The notes beneath the pieces are model-generated. The model was not told where the DNA came from. It ran no database searches and saw only the letters and a list, made by a program, of their open reading frames with translations. A program made the position numbers and the translations under genes. 27,471 nt of DNA from a virus. Positions 5,705-12,130 of this stretch are shown here, one piece after another (the first letter of the stretch is position 1; every line of letters starts with the position of its first letter). Location of the stretch: IMG/VR virus record IMGVR_UViG_3300048015_000168, positions 1 to 27,471 of that record. The stretch is one strand, 5' to 3'.

Positions 5705-6409
5705 ATGAAAGCATTTTTTGGCAAGCAAGAAGTCAAAGACAAGTACGTGAATAGAGTCAAGGGCTATCGCGAAATGGATAACCTTATTCAAGGCACTGGG
5801 TGGGAAGAAGGGAAGGGCTGCGCGGTCGGATGCACTTTAGAAAATTACGATCATGCTCAATACGAAATTGAGTTAGGCATCCCCGAGTGGCTCGCAAGAC
5901 TTGAGGATACTATATTTGAGGGATTGCCTAAAGCCGAAGCGATGCTTTGGCCAGAGAAATTCCTCTCTGCGATTAACGTGGGCGCTGATTTGGAAAAGGT
6001 TAAAGTGCCATTCCTTATTCACATTTTAGAGAAAAATATCCTAACGTTAGATGCTCTGCCAGATATGAGCGCGTATCCAGACGTAGCGAATGCTATTGCC
6101 CTTTCACGCGCGGCGAATGTCGAAATGATTAGGTGTCGCCGTGAAGGGCTGCATTTGTCAGCGGCGGAGTCAGCGGCGAGATCAGCGGCGGAGTCAGCGG
6201 CGAGATCAGCGGCGTGGTCAGCGAGGTCAGCGGCGGAGTCAGCGGCGTGGTCAGCGAGGTCAGCGGCGGAGTCAGCGGCGTGGTCAGCGTGGTCAGCGGC
6301 GTGGTCAGCGGCGGAGTCAGCGTGGTCAGCGGCGGAGTCAGCGGCGAGATCAGCGGCCTACCTTTACTTCGCGAACAAATTGATTGAGATTTTAGAGGAC
6401 ACGAAATGA
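5705..6409 (+). CDS. Phage protein with Ser-Ala-Ala-X tandem repeats, 234 aa
   Basis: The N-terminal 150 residues form a globular part found in many uncultured-phage proteins: KGYREMDNLIQGTGWEEGKG, a CAVGCTLENYDHAQYE motif, IPEWLARLEDTIFEGLP and a WPEKFL segment. Residues 152-218 are 18 units of SAA(E/R/W) or SA(R/W), probably a long Ala-rich helix. A short conserved-looking end (YLYFANKLIEILEDT) closes the protein. Related phage proteins carry an Ala-rich repeat at the same place with differing lengths. The start has a strong GCAGGAGG site 5 bases upstream. The function is unknown. The repeat also leaves the +1 frame open (a basic QRR-rich shadow), which is not a separate gene. Confidence 0.8.
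   Translation: MKAFFGKQEVKDKYVNRVKGYREMDNLIQGTGWEEGKGCAVGCTLENYDHAQYEIELGIPEWLARLEDTIFEGLPKAEAMLWPEKFLSAINVGADLEKVKVPFLIHILEKNILTLDALPDMSAYPDVANAIALSRAANVEMIRCRREGLHLSAAESAARSAAESAARSAAWSARSAAESAAWSARSAAESAAWSAWSAAWSAAESAWSAAESAARSAAYLYFANKLIEILEDTK
6158..6358 (+). repeat. Tandem 12/9-base repeat coding for SAAX units
   Basis: Units begin with TCAGCG. Thirteen are 12 bases long (TCAGCGGCG plus GAG, AGA or TGG), four internal ones are 9 bases (TCAGCG plus AGG or TGG), and the last is a 9-base TCAGCGGCC. All lengths are multiples of three, so unit gain or loss keeps the frame. The near-identical units suggest recent expansion by slippage or unequal recombination. Confidence 0.9.
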
Positions 6410-6762
6410 CCTACAAACAAAAGATCGAAGGGCTACTGAGGCCCATGCGTAAGCGAGTAGAGAAGGCGACTCCTGGGCCATATGAAGCCCGCACTTGGGA
6501 GTTTAGCAATACCGCTTTAAGTGAAGTTTGGACTGAGTTTGGTTGGTATCAAAGGCTGCCGCGCGACTATAGCGAACCCACGATCGAGCTATTCGCCCAT
6601 TCCCGCACCGACATCGAGACGCTTCTCGCCCTCGTGGAGAGGCAGTCCGAAATTATTCATCAGGCAAAGACTTACTTTGAGCACGGATCTCAGGGCGCAG
6701 CGGATGATTTTGAAATTGCGCTCTTCGCCCTAGAGCAGGGACTCGGCGAAGGAGAGAAGTGA
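6406..6762 (+). CDS. Ead/Ea22-like phage protein, 118 aa
   Basis: Starts with ATG overlapping the previous stop (ATGA). The pattern VEKATPGPYEARTWEF followed by LFAHSRTDIETLLALVERQ matches the (A)TPGPW...(A)RTDIPxLLAEVxR signature of Ead/Ea22-like proteins found in the early regions of lambdoid and many other phages. Their function is unknown. The C-terminal part is helical and acidic. A GAAGGAGAGAAG stretch at its end serves as the ribosome site for the next small gene. Confidence 0.7.
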   Translation: MTYKQKIEGLLRPMRKRVEKATPGPYEARTWEFSNTALSEVWTEFGWYQRLPRDYSEPTIELFAHSRTDIETLLALVERQSEIIHQAKTYFEHGSQGAADDFEIALFALEQGLGEGEK

Positions 6763-6926
6763 AATCACCCCGTCACGCAGAACGCTGCAAAGAACTTATT
6801 GCGCGCGACGGGCTTTTTCATTTTGGCCTATTCATAATGGCAAAAACCAGTACTTGGTGTTTTATGGTTCGCGTTTGGAAGTTCCAAATTACCTTTACTA
6901 ACCTTTGGCCGGCGAGGCGCATGTGA
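6759..6926 (+). CDS. Small hypothetical protein, 55 aa
   Basis: Opens at GTG 6759, overlapping the stop of the Ead-like gene (GTGA), with AAGGAG (6749-6754) 4 bases upstream. The stop overlaps the GTG of the next small gene. It encodes a basic, aromatic-rich peptide (starts MKSPRHAERCKELIARDG; then FHFGLFIMAK and a Trp-rich TSTWCFMVRVWKF). No family is recognised. The support is positional: without it a 160-base hole would remain in an otherwise gap-free operon. Confidence 0.5.
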   Translation: MKSPRHAERCKELIARDGLFHFGLFIMAKTSTWCFMVRVWKFQITFTNLWPARRM

Positions 6927-7060
6927 TTCTCCTCACCTACCCTACAGCCCTTTTTATCTCGGCCTTCGCGTTGGTCGGAGCCTACACCGCAATTTCACTA
7001 TTAATTGGAGTTGCGAAACGGCTCACTTCAAAAATTGAAAAGCTTGGGCGCTTGAAGTGA
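6923..7060 (+). CDS. Small single-span membrane protein, 45 aa
   Basis: GTG 6923 follows a GCGAGG site and overlaps the previous stop; its own stop overlaps the next GTG. The peptide is a hydrophobic stretch (about residues 3-29, LLTYPTALFISAFALVGAY then TAISLLIGVA) followed by a basic end (KRLTSKIEKLGRLK). The topology is one transmembrane helix with a cytoplasmic basic tail. It could be a holin-like, superinfection-related or regulatory peptide. The neighbouring genes do not decide this, as no endolysin is visible. Confidence 0.6.
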   Translation: MILLTYPTALFISAFALVGAYTAISLLIGVAKRLTSKIEKLGRLK

Positions 7061-7296
7061 GCGAGTGGATTCGGGGCTTTCTTTGGGGCGTCACTGCGTT
7101 GTTCGTGATCAGAAGGCTTCTCCTGGTCATCACGGGCGGCGACGAAAAGCGAAGGCGCATCGACATCACATGGGCCTACTACACGGGCGCCAAGACAACG
7201 ATTGACCTGTTCTATCAAGGACATAAAGTTGAAGAGCTGACTCAAAAGCTTGATCAAACGATCGAGCACATCCTCAAAAAGGAGTTCGAAAGGTGA
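7057..7296 (+). CDS. Membrane-anchored small protein, 79 aa
   Basis: Begins at GTG 7057 overlapping the previous stop. One N-terminal hydrophobic segment (about residues 7-27, GFLWGVTALFVIRRLLLVIT) is followed by a charged stretch (GGDEKRRRIDITWAYYTGAK) and a C-terminal amphipathic helix (KVEELTQKLDQTIEHILKKE). Together with the preceding membrane peptide it forms a coupled pair of inner-membrane candidates, which may act together. No recognised family, and no spanin or holin signature beyond the membrane segment. Confidence 0.6.
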   Translation: MSEWIRGFLWGVTALFVIRRLLLVITGGDEKRRRIDITWAYYTGAKTTIDLFYQGHKVEELTQKLDQTIEHILKKEFER

Positions 7297-7499
7297 ACCG
7301 CGAAGCCAGACGCAGGCAGTTCAAGATGCACAAGCGCACGAGACTCACGACCCTAGAGGAGGCGAAGGCGTTCTTGGCCAAGCAAAAGGTCTCCCATTAC
7401 ATGACGGATGAGGGCGAACAGATGCCCGTAAACCTCGCCGATGAGCCGCAGATCAACCGCATCCTCAGGCACTTCTACGGGCTCAAGATTGAAGGATAG
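7293..7499 (+). CDS. Hypothetical protein, 68 aa
   Basis: Opens at GTG 7293, overlapping the upstream stop, after GGAGTTCGAAAG. A basic N terminus (NREARRRQFKMHKRTRL) leads into a helical segment (TTLEEAKAFLAKQKV) and a short C-terminal part ending HFYGLKIEG. No family recognised. It lies directly before the HNH-like gene, whose likely TTG start is inside its last codons, so the two are probably coupled. Confidence 0.6.
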   Translation: MNREARRRQFKMHKRTRLTTLEEAKAFLAKQKVSHYMTDEGEQMPVNLADEPQINRILRHFYGLKIEG

Positions 7500-7761
7500 G
7501 GCACTCAGGCACAGCTATCGCGCGATGCGCTGCGCGGCCTGCAACCGCTTAGGATGTGATCCCGCCCACATCATAACGTATGCGGCCTCTCGAAAGGACA
7601 GCCCGGAGAACATCATGCCGCTCTGCCGGGCGCATCACACTATGCAGCACACGATCGGCTGGCTCAGGTTCACCGAGCGCTTTCCGCAAGTGGGACAAGC
7701 CTTGTTCGTGCGCGGTTGGCATTTGACCGACAAAGGCAAGTTCATCAGAATCTCAGAATGA
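7489..7761 (+). CDS. HNH-like putative nuclease (DUF968/Ref-like), 90 aa
   Basis: Zinc-knuckle nuclease candidate. The segment KDRALRHSYRAMRCAACNRL, then DPAHIITYAASRKDSPENIM and PLCRAHHTMQHTIGW fit the HNH treble-clef layout: CxxC, a D-P-A-H-I catalytic region, then LCRxHHxxxH with paired His. Lambda-type NinG/Ref/DUF968 proteins share this arrangement and sit in recombination regions. Because the residues KDRALRHSYRAMRC resemble the family's usual lead-in, I place the start at TTG 7489 within the upstream gene's end; ATG 7525 is the alternative. No good ribosome site precedes either, so translational coupling is likely. The RusA-like gene follows with an ATGA overlap. Confidence 0.65.
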   Translation: MKDRALRHSYRAMRCAACNRLGCDPAHIITYAASRKDSPENIMPLCRAHHTMQHTIGWLRFTERFPQVGQALFVRGWHLTDKGKFIRISE

Positions 7762-8189
7762 CAGTAAGCCTGTATAAGATGCCGATGCCGCCCAGCGTAA
7801 ACTCGCTTTACTGCAATGTGCCCAAGGTCGGCAGATGCAAGACACAAAAGTACAAGGCGTATGAGCTCGAGTGCTTCCGCTGGAAGATGCTCAACATGAG
7901 CCAGGTCCTTAGGGCCGACGCCATAGCCCTTAAGGTCGGCAGGTCAGGCCCCTCCATGTGGTGCTTGAGCCTCAGGCACTACTTCTTCTTCCCCAGGAAG
8001 CAGCTCTACACGCTCAAGGGCGACCTCAAGGCCAACGACACCTCAAACCGCATCAAGGCCCACGAGGACATCCTCTCCAAGCTCCTCCGCGTGGACGACC
8101 GCTACTTCTGGTCCCAGAGCACCTCAAAGGCCGTCACCACGCAGGAGCACGGGTACGTCGACGTCACCCTGGAGCTCATCGAGATCTAA
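7758..8189 (+). CDS. rusA: RusA-like Holliday junction resolvase, 143 aa
   Basis: Cuts four-way DNA junctions during phage recombination and before packaging. Start ATG 7758 overlaps the previous stop (ATGA); an earlier in-frame start would intrude on that gene. The sequence opens with the family's LPxPPSVN motif (MPMPPSVNSLY, residues 8-18). Acidic residues expected for metal binding appear as D94-x2-N97-x2-K100-x3-D104 and then D113-D114 (VDDRYFWSQ), compared with the DxDN...LLDAL...DD signature of RusA. The first Asp position is D-T-S-N rather than D-x-D-N, a variation seen in divergent members. Length is close to the family's usual 120-140 residues. Confidence 0.8.
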   Translation: MTVSLYKMPMPPSVNSLYCNVPKVGRCKTQKYKAYELECFRWKMLNMSQVLRADAIALKVGRSGPSMWCLSLRHYFFFPRKQLYTLKGDLKANDTSNRIKAHEDILSKLLRVDDRYFWSQSTSKAVTTQEHGYVDVTLELIEI

Positions 8190-8192
8190 TCA

Positions 8193-8216
8193 GGCCTTGC
8201 AAACTGCCTTAAAGGC
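8193..8216 (+). repeat. Small inverted repeat between resolvase and terminase genes
   Basis: GGCCTT (8193-8198) is complementary to AAGGCC (8211-8216) with a 12-base loop, in the short gap after the resolvase stop. No T run follows. Possibly a weak mRNA processing or regulatory hairpin at the early/late boundary; the significance is uncertain. Confidence 0.3.
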
Positions 8217-8232
8217 CCCATATCGTGGGCAT

Positions 8233-8652
8233 ATGCCGAGAATTAAGAAGCGCGTTTTAGACGAGAAGGAACTCAAGCAACTCGAGGGAATGGCCGCGAT
8301 ACGGTTGCCCCTGGACCAGATCGCGACGCTATTGGGGTTCGGAAGCGAGAGAGCGCTGAGCCTCTATTTGGCGCGGGACACTGCTGCGCGGCTCCGAATG
8401 AATGAGGGTCGCGGAAAGGCCGCGGCCAACTTCAGGCAAACGGCCTACGCCCTTGCCATGAAATCAGGCCCCCAGCAGATGCGCGCCGTCGAGTTCTGGG
8501 GGCGCACCCAGGAGGGCTTCAAGACCACCGACGCCATCGAGCTGTCGGGGCCGAGCGGCGGCGCCATCGAGACCAAGGACATGAGCAAGGAAGAGGTCCA
8601 GGAGGCGGCGATGGCGATGGCCCGTAAGCTGTGCCTCGTCGAAGATGAATAG
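8233..8652 (+). CDS. terS: Terminase small subunit, 139 aa
   Basis: Recognises the packaging site on phage DNA and hands it to the large subunit. The start chosen is ATG 8233; an upstream in-frame TTG at 8197 is possible but less likely. The N-terminal half contains a helix-turn-helix (about residues 11-45: EKELKQLEGMAAIRLPLDQI, then ATLLGFGSERALSLYLARD). The following GRGKAAANFRQTAYALAMKSG and AVEFWGRTQEGFKTTDAI match the repeated helical pattern of phage small terminases, where Trp-Gly/Leu-Lys-Arg-x-x-x-Gly ends the oligomerisation core. The acidic Met-rich tail (KDMSKEEVQEAAMAMARKL) would contact the large subunit. The location directly before the large subunit supports the call. Confidence 0.8.
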   Translation: MPRIKKRVLDEKELKQLEGMAAIRLPLDQIATLLGFGSERALSLYLARDTAARLRMNEGRGKAAANFRQTAYALAMKSGPQQMRAVEFWGRTQEGFKTTDAIELSGPSGGAIETKDMSKEEVQEAAMAMARKLCLVEDE

Positions 8653-8671
8653 TCCCTTGTGACACACTGGT

Positions 8672-8688
8672 CATACTAAAGTAGTATG
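8672..8688 (+). promoter_or_regulatory. Perfect hairpin abutting the TerL ribosome site
   Basis: CATACTA (8672-8678), loop AAG, TAGTATG (8682-8688). The last G of the 3' arm is the first base of the GAGGA ribosome site (8688-8692) for TerL. As RNA the stem could limit ribosome access and set the terminase subunit ratio; as DNA it is a compact palindrome that could be an operator. Confidence 0.5.
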
Positions 8689-8696
8689 AGGAATTG

Positions 8697-10181
8697 ATGG
8701 CCTCGGATCACGAAAGGTTCATAGCATTGGGGACCAAAGCCCTGGTCGAGAAGGCCAGGGCCGGTGGCATCAAGGCGTTCGTGAGCTTGACGTTCCCCGA
8801 GTACGAGTGGAGCTGGCACCACGTGCTCACCTGCCACTACCTGAACAAGTTCATCAAGGGCGAGATCAAGCGGCTCATGATCTTCGAGCCTCCGCGCCAC
8901 GGCAAGAGCGAGCTGACCTCCCGCAGGCTGCCTGCCCTGATCCACGGGCTCTACCCGCATGACGAGATCCTGGCCGTAAGCTACAACTCCGAGCTGGCCT
9001 CGGACATGACGGTAGACGTGCAGCGCATAATGGACACTGAAGTTTTCCGCCACATATTCCCGCACGCCCAGATAACGCCTGAGGGCAAGGCCAGCAAGTA
9101 CAAGCGCACTCGGAACGAGCACGAGCTGCACCCTTGGAAGGTCGACGGCAAGGTTTTTCCGATGCTGGGCAGTTACAGGTCTGCGGGCGTGGGCGGCTCC
9201 TTCACGGGTCGCGGCGGGAATTGGGTGCTCATCGACGACCCGGTAAAGAACGCGGCGGACGCCGACTCGCCGAGCTTCCGCGACGGCATGGAGAAGTTCT
9301 ACACCTCAACCATACGCACCAGGCTCGAAAAGGACGCGCGCATCCTAATTACCATGACGAGGTGGCGAAACGACGATTTGGCAGGACGCTTGCTCAAGCT
9401 CGCCGAGTCGAACCCGGACGCCGACCAGTGGACCGTGGTCTCCCTTCCGGCGATCAAGGAGGACAGATCCAACCCTTACGATCCGAGGGAGATCGGGGAT
9501 CCGCTCTGGCCCGGCAAGTTCGACAGGGCAGCCATGCTGGCCACTCAGGCCTCTGTCGGGTCCCGCGACTGGGCTTCGCTCTACCAGCAGCGGCCGAACG
9601 TCGAGGGCGGGAACATCATCCAGTCCTCGTGGATCCGCTACTACAAGGTCCTGCCGCCCCGATTCGACCAGGTCATCCAGAGCTGGGACTTCGCGGTCAA
9701 GGACAAGACCAGCTCAGACTACACCGTGGGCCAGGTCTGGGGCCGCATCGGCACGGACAAGTACCTGCTCGATGAAGTCAGAGGCAGGTGGTCGTTTCCG
9801 ATGGCCTGCGAAGAGGTCATCAAGCTCTCGCAGAAGTGGAAGGACGCGCACAAAAAGCTCATCGAGGCGAAGGCCAATGGTCCTGCTGTAGTCCAAACAT
9901 TGCGGCAGCGCATCACGGGTCTAGTAGAGGTCGAGCCGCGTGGCGACAAAGTTTCGCGCGCGTATGCGGTCGCGCCTGAGTACGAGTCCGGCCATGTGTA
10001 CTATCCCTTAGAGGAGATCGCCCCGTGGATGCCCCAACACAGGGACGAGGTCTGCAATTTCCCGCGGGACAAGAACGACGACCGTGTCGACGCTGAGACA
10101 CAAGCCCTTGATCATCTGCGCAAGCCCGTGACGTTCCGCGCTCCGATCGGCGGGCACGGTAGCGGCCAGGTCTTCACGTAG
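8697..10181 (+). CDS. terL: Terminase large subunit, 494 aa
   Basis: ATP-driven DNA packaging motor and nuclease. ATPase domain: Walker A PPRHGKSE (residues 65-72), Walker B WVLIDDP (176-182, with D180-D181), and a coupling motif ITMTRWRNDDL further on. Nuclease domain (RNase H fold): first Asp in SWDFAVKDKTSSDYTV (D331), middle acidic residues around YLLDEVRGRW, and a last Asp in KNDDRVDAETQALDH (about 459-473). Together these give a complete two-domain enzyme of ordinary length. The start is ATG 8697, spaced 4 bases from GAGGA; TTG 8694 is in frame but less likely. The C-terminal 20 residues after LRKPVTF are Gly-rich, probably the portal-contacting tail. Confidence 0.95.
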   Translation: MASDHERFIALGTKALVEKARAGGIKAFVSLTFPEYEWSWHHVLTCHYLNKFIKGEIKRLMIFEPPRHGKSELTSRRLPALIHGLYPHDEILAVSYNSELASDMTVDVQRIMDTEVFRHIFPHAQITPEGKASKYKRTRNEHELHPWKVDGKVFPMLGSYRSAGVGGSFTGRGGNWVLIDDPVKNAADADSPSFRDGMEKFYTSTIRTRLEKDARILITMTRWRNDDLAGRLLKLAESNPDADQWTVVSLPAIKEDRSNPYDPREIGDPLWPGKFDRAAMLATQASVGSRDWASLYQQRPNVEGGNIIQSSWIRYYKVLPPRFDQVIQSWDFAVKDKTSSDYTVGQVWGRIGTDKYLLDEVRGRWSFPMACEEVIKLSQKWKDAHKKLIEAKANGPAVVQTLRQRITGLVEVEPRGDKVSRAYAVAPEYESGHVYYPLEEIAPWMPQHRDEVCNFPRDKNDDRVDAETQALDHLRKPVTFRAPIGGHGSGQVFT

Positions 10182-10234
10182 CAGTTGATCGCGGCACGGC
10201 AATCCTTTCTAATAGGGCTTTGGGGGTGAGTGGC

Positions 10235-10771
10235 ATGTCTGACGGATTCGCAGGCTCGGGAACGCGCCAGCTCGGCAGTCTTGAAAGAGAAGTCGAGTCC
10301 AGATTGCAACAGCTCGAACTCGTTGGTGTAGTAAATGGTAAGCACGGTTCTGCCGAGATTCACAAGGACAAGCGGGCCGGCAAGTACCACGTACACGTAG
10401 GGGCACGCCATGTCGGTGAAGCGAGCGATTTTAAATCTGCGAGGGACAAGGCCCAGAGCGTCGTTGGCGAGCGCAGAATGGCATCGGCCTTCGCCGAGGA
10501 CTTTACTTCCAGTCGGTCAGATGAACTCGCCCCTGGACAGGACGCCACGAAGAATGACAACGGTTATCAAGGTCCACATAACGACTCACGAACAGTGGCA
10601 GATCCAAGGTTTGGACTGGGCACCGCCCGAGATCGACGTCAGCAGGGCGACCTAGACGAGATCGACCGCGAGCAGCAGCGCAGGGAAGGCGGCATCAAGC
10701 CGAGGTCCGAGCAGTTTCCAGTGGACCTGAACGAGCGCGTTGAGCAGATGCTCTACAGAGTGCCGAAGTGA
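10235..10771 (+). CDS. Hypothetical protein after terminase, 178 aa
   Basis: Start ATG 10235 after GGGGGTGAG; earlier in-frame TTG 10220 and GTG 10226 are possible. Residues about 10-80 contain a compact part with GKHGSAEIHKDKRAGKYHVH and VGARHVGEASDFKSARDKAQ, which looks like a small beta-alpha domain. The rest is hydrophilic and disordered-looking (NDNGYQGPHNDSRTVADPRF), rich in Arg, Gln and Glu. No recognised family. Its place between terminase and the structural genes suggests a virion or packaging accessory role, but this is only inference from order. Confidence 0.7.
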   Translation: MSDGFAGSGTRQLGSLEREVESRLQQLELVGVVNGKHGSAEIHKDKRAGKYHVHVGARHVGEASDFKSARDKAQSVVGERRMASAFAEDFTSSRSDELAPGQDATKNDNGYQGPHNDSRTVADPRFGLGTARDRRQQGDLDEIDREQQRREGGIKPRSEQFPVDLNERVEQMLYRVPK

Positions 10772-10857
10772 TGTGGCAGGCATACGCGGAGGCGGTTTTG
10801 AGCTCAATCATAGTCTGCATATTAATCCACGAACTAAACAAGGGGAACCCCACATGA
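10771..10857 (+). CDS. 28-residue membrane micropeptide
   Basis: ATG 10771 overlaps the previous stop by one base (TGATG), and the frame ends exactly on the next gene's ATG (ATGA at 10854-10857). It encodes MWQAYAEAVLSSIIVCILI followed by HELNKGNPT: a short amphipathic start, one hydrophobic stretch long enough to span or lie in a membrane, and a polar end. No strong ribosome site is seen, so coupling to the upstream gene is needed. The exact fit at both ends is the main evidence. Confidence 0.5.
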   Translation: MWQAYAEAVLSSIIVCILIHELNKGNPT

Positions 10858-11159
10858 TCGACTCGGCCGAGCTGAAGCAAGAAGAGGAGCGCCTGAAGGG
10901 GCTGCTCGAGCAGTACAAGAAGTACGACCCGTCAGACCTTTCGGGCAACCAGAAGCGCATCAAGGACATGATGGCTGACCTCGGGCTCGCCGAGAAGAAG
11001 TCAAAGGGCCTGTCCGCTTCCGACAACGCGGGCTTTGACGAGCACCAGACCGACCCCTCGAAGCTGAGCGGCGAGGAGCTGTCCAAGGAGATCGAGAAGC
11101 GCATGCAGAAGAGGCTCGCTGAGATGGGCGAAGCCTCCATTGACAAGGTTGGCGAGTGA
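10854..11159 (+). CDS. Hypothetical charged helical protein, 101 aa
   Basis: Start ATG 10854 with AAGGGG 8 bases upstream. An in-frame ATG at 10740 would overlap two other genes and is rejected. The protein is almost entirely helical and charged: a coiled-coil-like start (ELKQEEERLKGLLEQYKKYD), a second helix (NQKRIKDMMADLGLAEKKSK), and a third (GEELSKEIEKRMQKRLAEMG). No family recognised. The stop overlaps the GTG of the following large structural gene. Such small coiled-coil proteins near terminase may serve in head assembly, but no motif shows this. Confidence 0.7.
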   Translation: MIDSAELKQEEERLKGLLEQYKKYDPSDLSGNQKRIKDMMADLGLAEKKSKGLSASDNAGFDEHQTDPSKLSGEELSKEIEKRMQKRLAEMGEASIDKVGE

Positions 11160-12130
11160 TCAAGCTCTTCATGTGCATATTCTGTGCATATTATGCGGGC
11201 GCTACTGTCATCGACACGTCTGGCCCGCAAGACGGGGCCGGGCACCCTGAGGTGGACCTGTACGACTCGAGCGGGAGTCAGCGAGGGACCGTATCCAACC
11301 CTCTCTATATCGTGCAGCAGCCCGATTCCACCTACACGGGCACAGTCACCACACAGGATTTGGTCAGCGCTCCATCCACGCAGGCAAACGGACAGGTGGT
11401 TTACAGCGGGACGCCTACGACGGGCAGCGCCTTCGCTCTTGCCCTCAGCTCCGTTGAGACCGTCATGGTCGTCGTCACCGGCACATGGACCGGCACTTTG
11501 CAGGTCGAGATCTTCAGCGCCCAGTCTCAGGGATGGATCGCGCACTCGGTGCACCTGATCGGAGGCGAGATCTTCACGAGCAGCTTTACTCAGAACTTTC
11601 AGGGCTCGCTGAACACCGCCGCAAAGACAATGATCCGCGTGCGCGCGACGGCCGCAATGACCGGCACGGCAAACGTCGCCTTTACGACCTCTGACAACCC
11701 CTCGAGCATCTACGTCGCGAACTCGATCAAGCTGATCGACGCGAGCACGACCATCTCTCCGGCGAGCCTCACGATCAAGCCCGCGAGCACGCCCTCGACC
11801 GCCGCTGACACCGCTGCCGTGGTCGCTGTGAGCCCAGGCACCCCGATCGGCACAAAGACCCCTCTTTCTGGGAACGCGCCCGGCTCATTCACGGCGACGA
11901 CCTCGTCCAGTCAAATGCTCGCCGCGAACTCAAGCCGCCACGGCCTTGTCGTCACAAACTTGGGGGCGGGCACGGTTTATTTTGGCCTTGGTGCTACAGC
12001 CGTCATCGGCAGCGGCATCGCGCTCTTGCCCGGCGGGGTGTGGGTGATGGACGAGTACACCTTCAGTCAGGCAGCAATTAACGCCATAGGGACGATCAGC
12101 TCAGCGCTCGCGCTTCAGGAGCTGCAATGA
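11156..12130 (+). CDS. Putative virion surface protein, beta-rich, 324 aa
   Basis: Starts at GTG 11156 overlapping the previous stop. Residues 1-16 (MIKLFMCIFCAYYAGA) resemble a short export signal or membrane anchor. The remainder is rich in Ser, Thr, Ala and Gly, as in phage decoration or receptor-binding proteins. A middle domain contains VETVMVVVTGTWTGTLQVEI and a repeat of the 'GTWTGTLxxE' type common in phage virion proteins. The last 75 residues (SSRHGLVVTNLGAGTVYFGL, ALLPGGVWVMDEYTFSQAAI) match a small beta module that ends many phage fibre or structural proteins. Position between terminase and portal is unusual for a fibre. The specific role is not determined. Confidence 0.65.
   Translation: MIKLFMCIFCAYYAGATVIDTSGPQDGAGHPEVDLYDSSGSQRGTVSNPLYIVQQPDSTYTGTVTTQDLVSAPSTQANGQVVYSGTPTTGSAFALALSSVETVMVVVTGTWTGTLQVEIFSAQSQGWIAHSVHLIGGEIFTSSFTQNFQGSLNTAAKTMIRVRATAAMTGTANVAFTTSDNPSSIYVANSIKLIDASTTISPASLTIKPASTPSTAADTAAVVAVSPGTPIGTKTPLSGNAPGSFTATTSSSQMLAANSSRHGLVVTNLGAGTVYFGLGATAVIGSGIALLPGGVWVMDEYTFSQAAINAIGTISSALALQELQ

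Noticed and set aside
6158-6358. SAAX repeat as a CRISPR array or diversity-generating variable repeat
   Set aside because: Units are 9/12 bases without spacers, and no reverse transcriptase or template repeat is seen in the window.
6141-6383. Second + strand frame of QRR-rich repeats
   Set aside because: Produced by the 12/9-base tandem repeat being open in more than one frame; fully inside the SAAX gene.
10808-11554. 248-codon minus-strand frame
   Set aside because: Crosses three + strand genes with exact start/stop overlaps; no ribosome site and low-complexity product.
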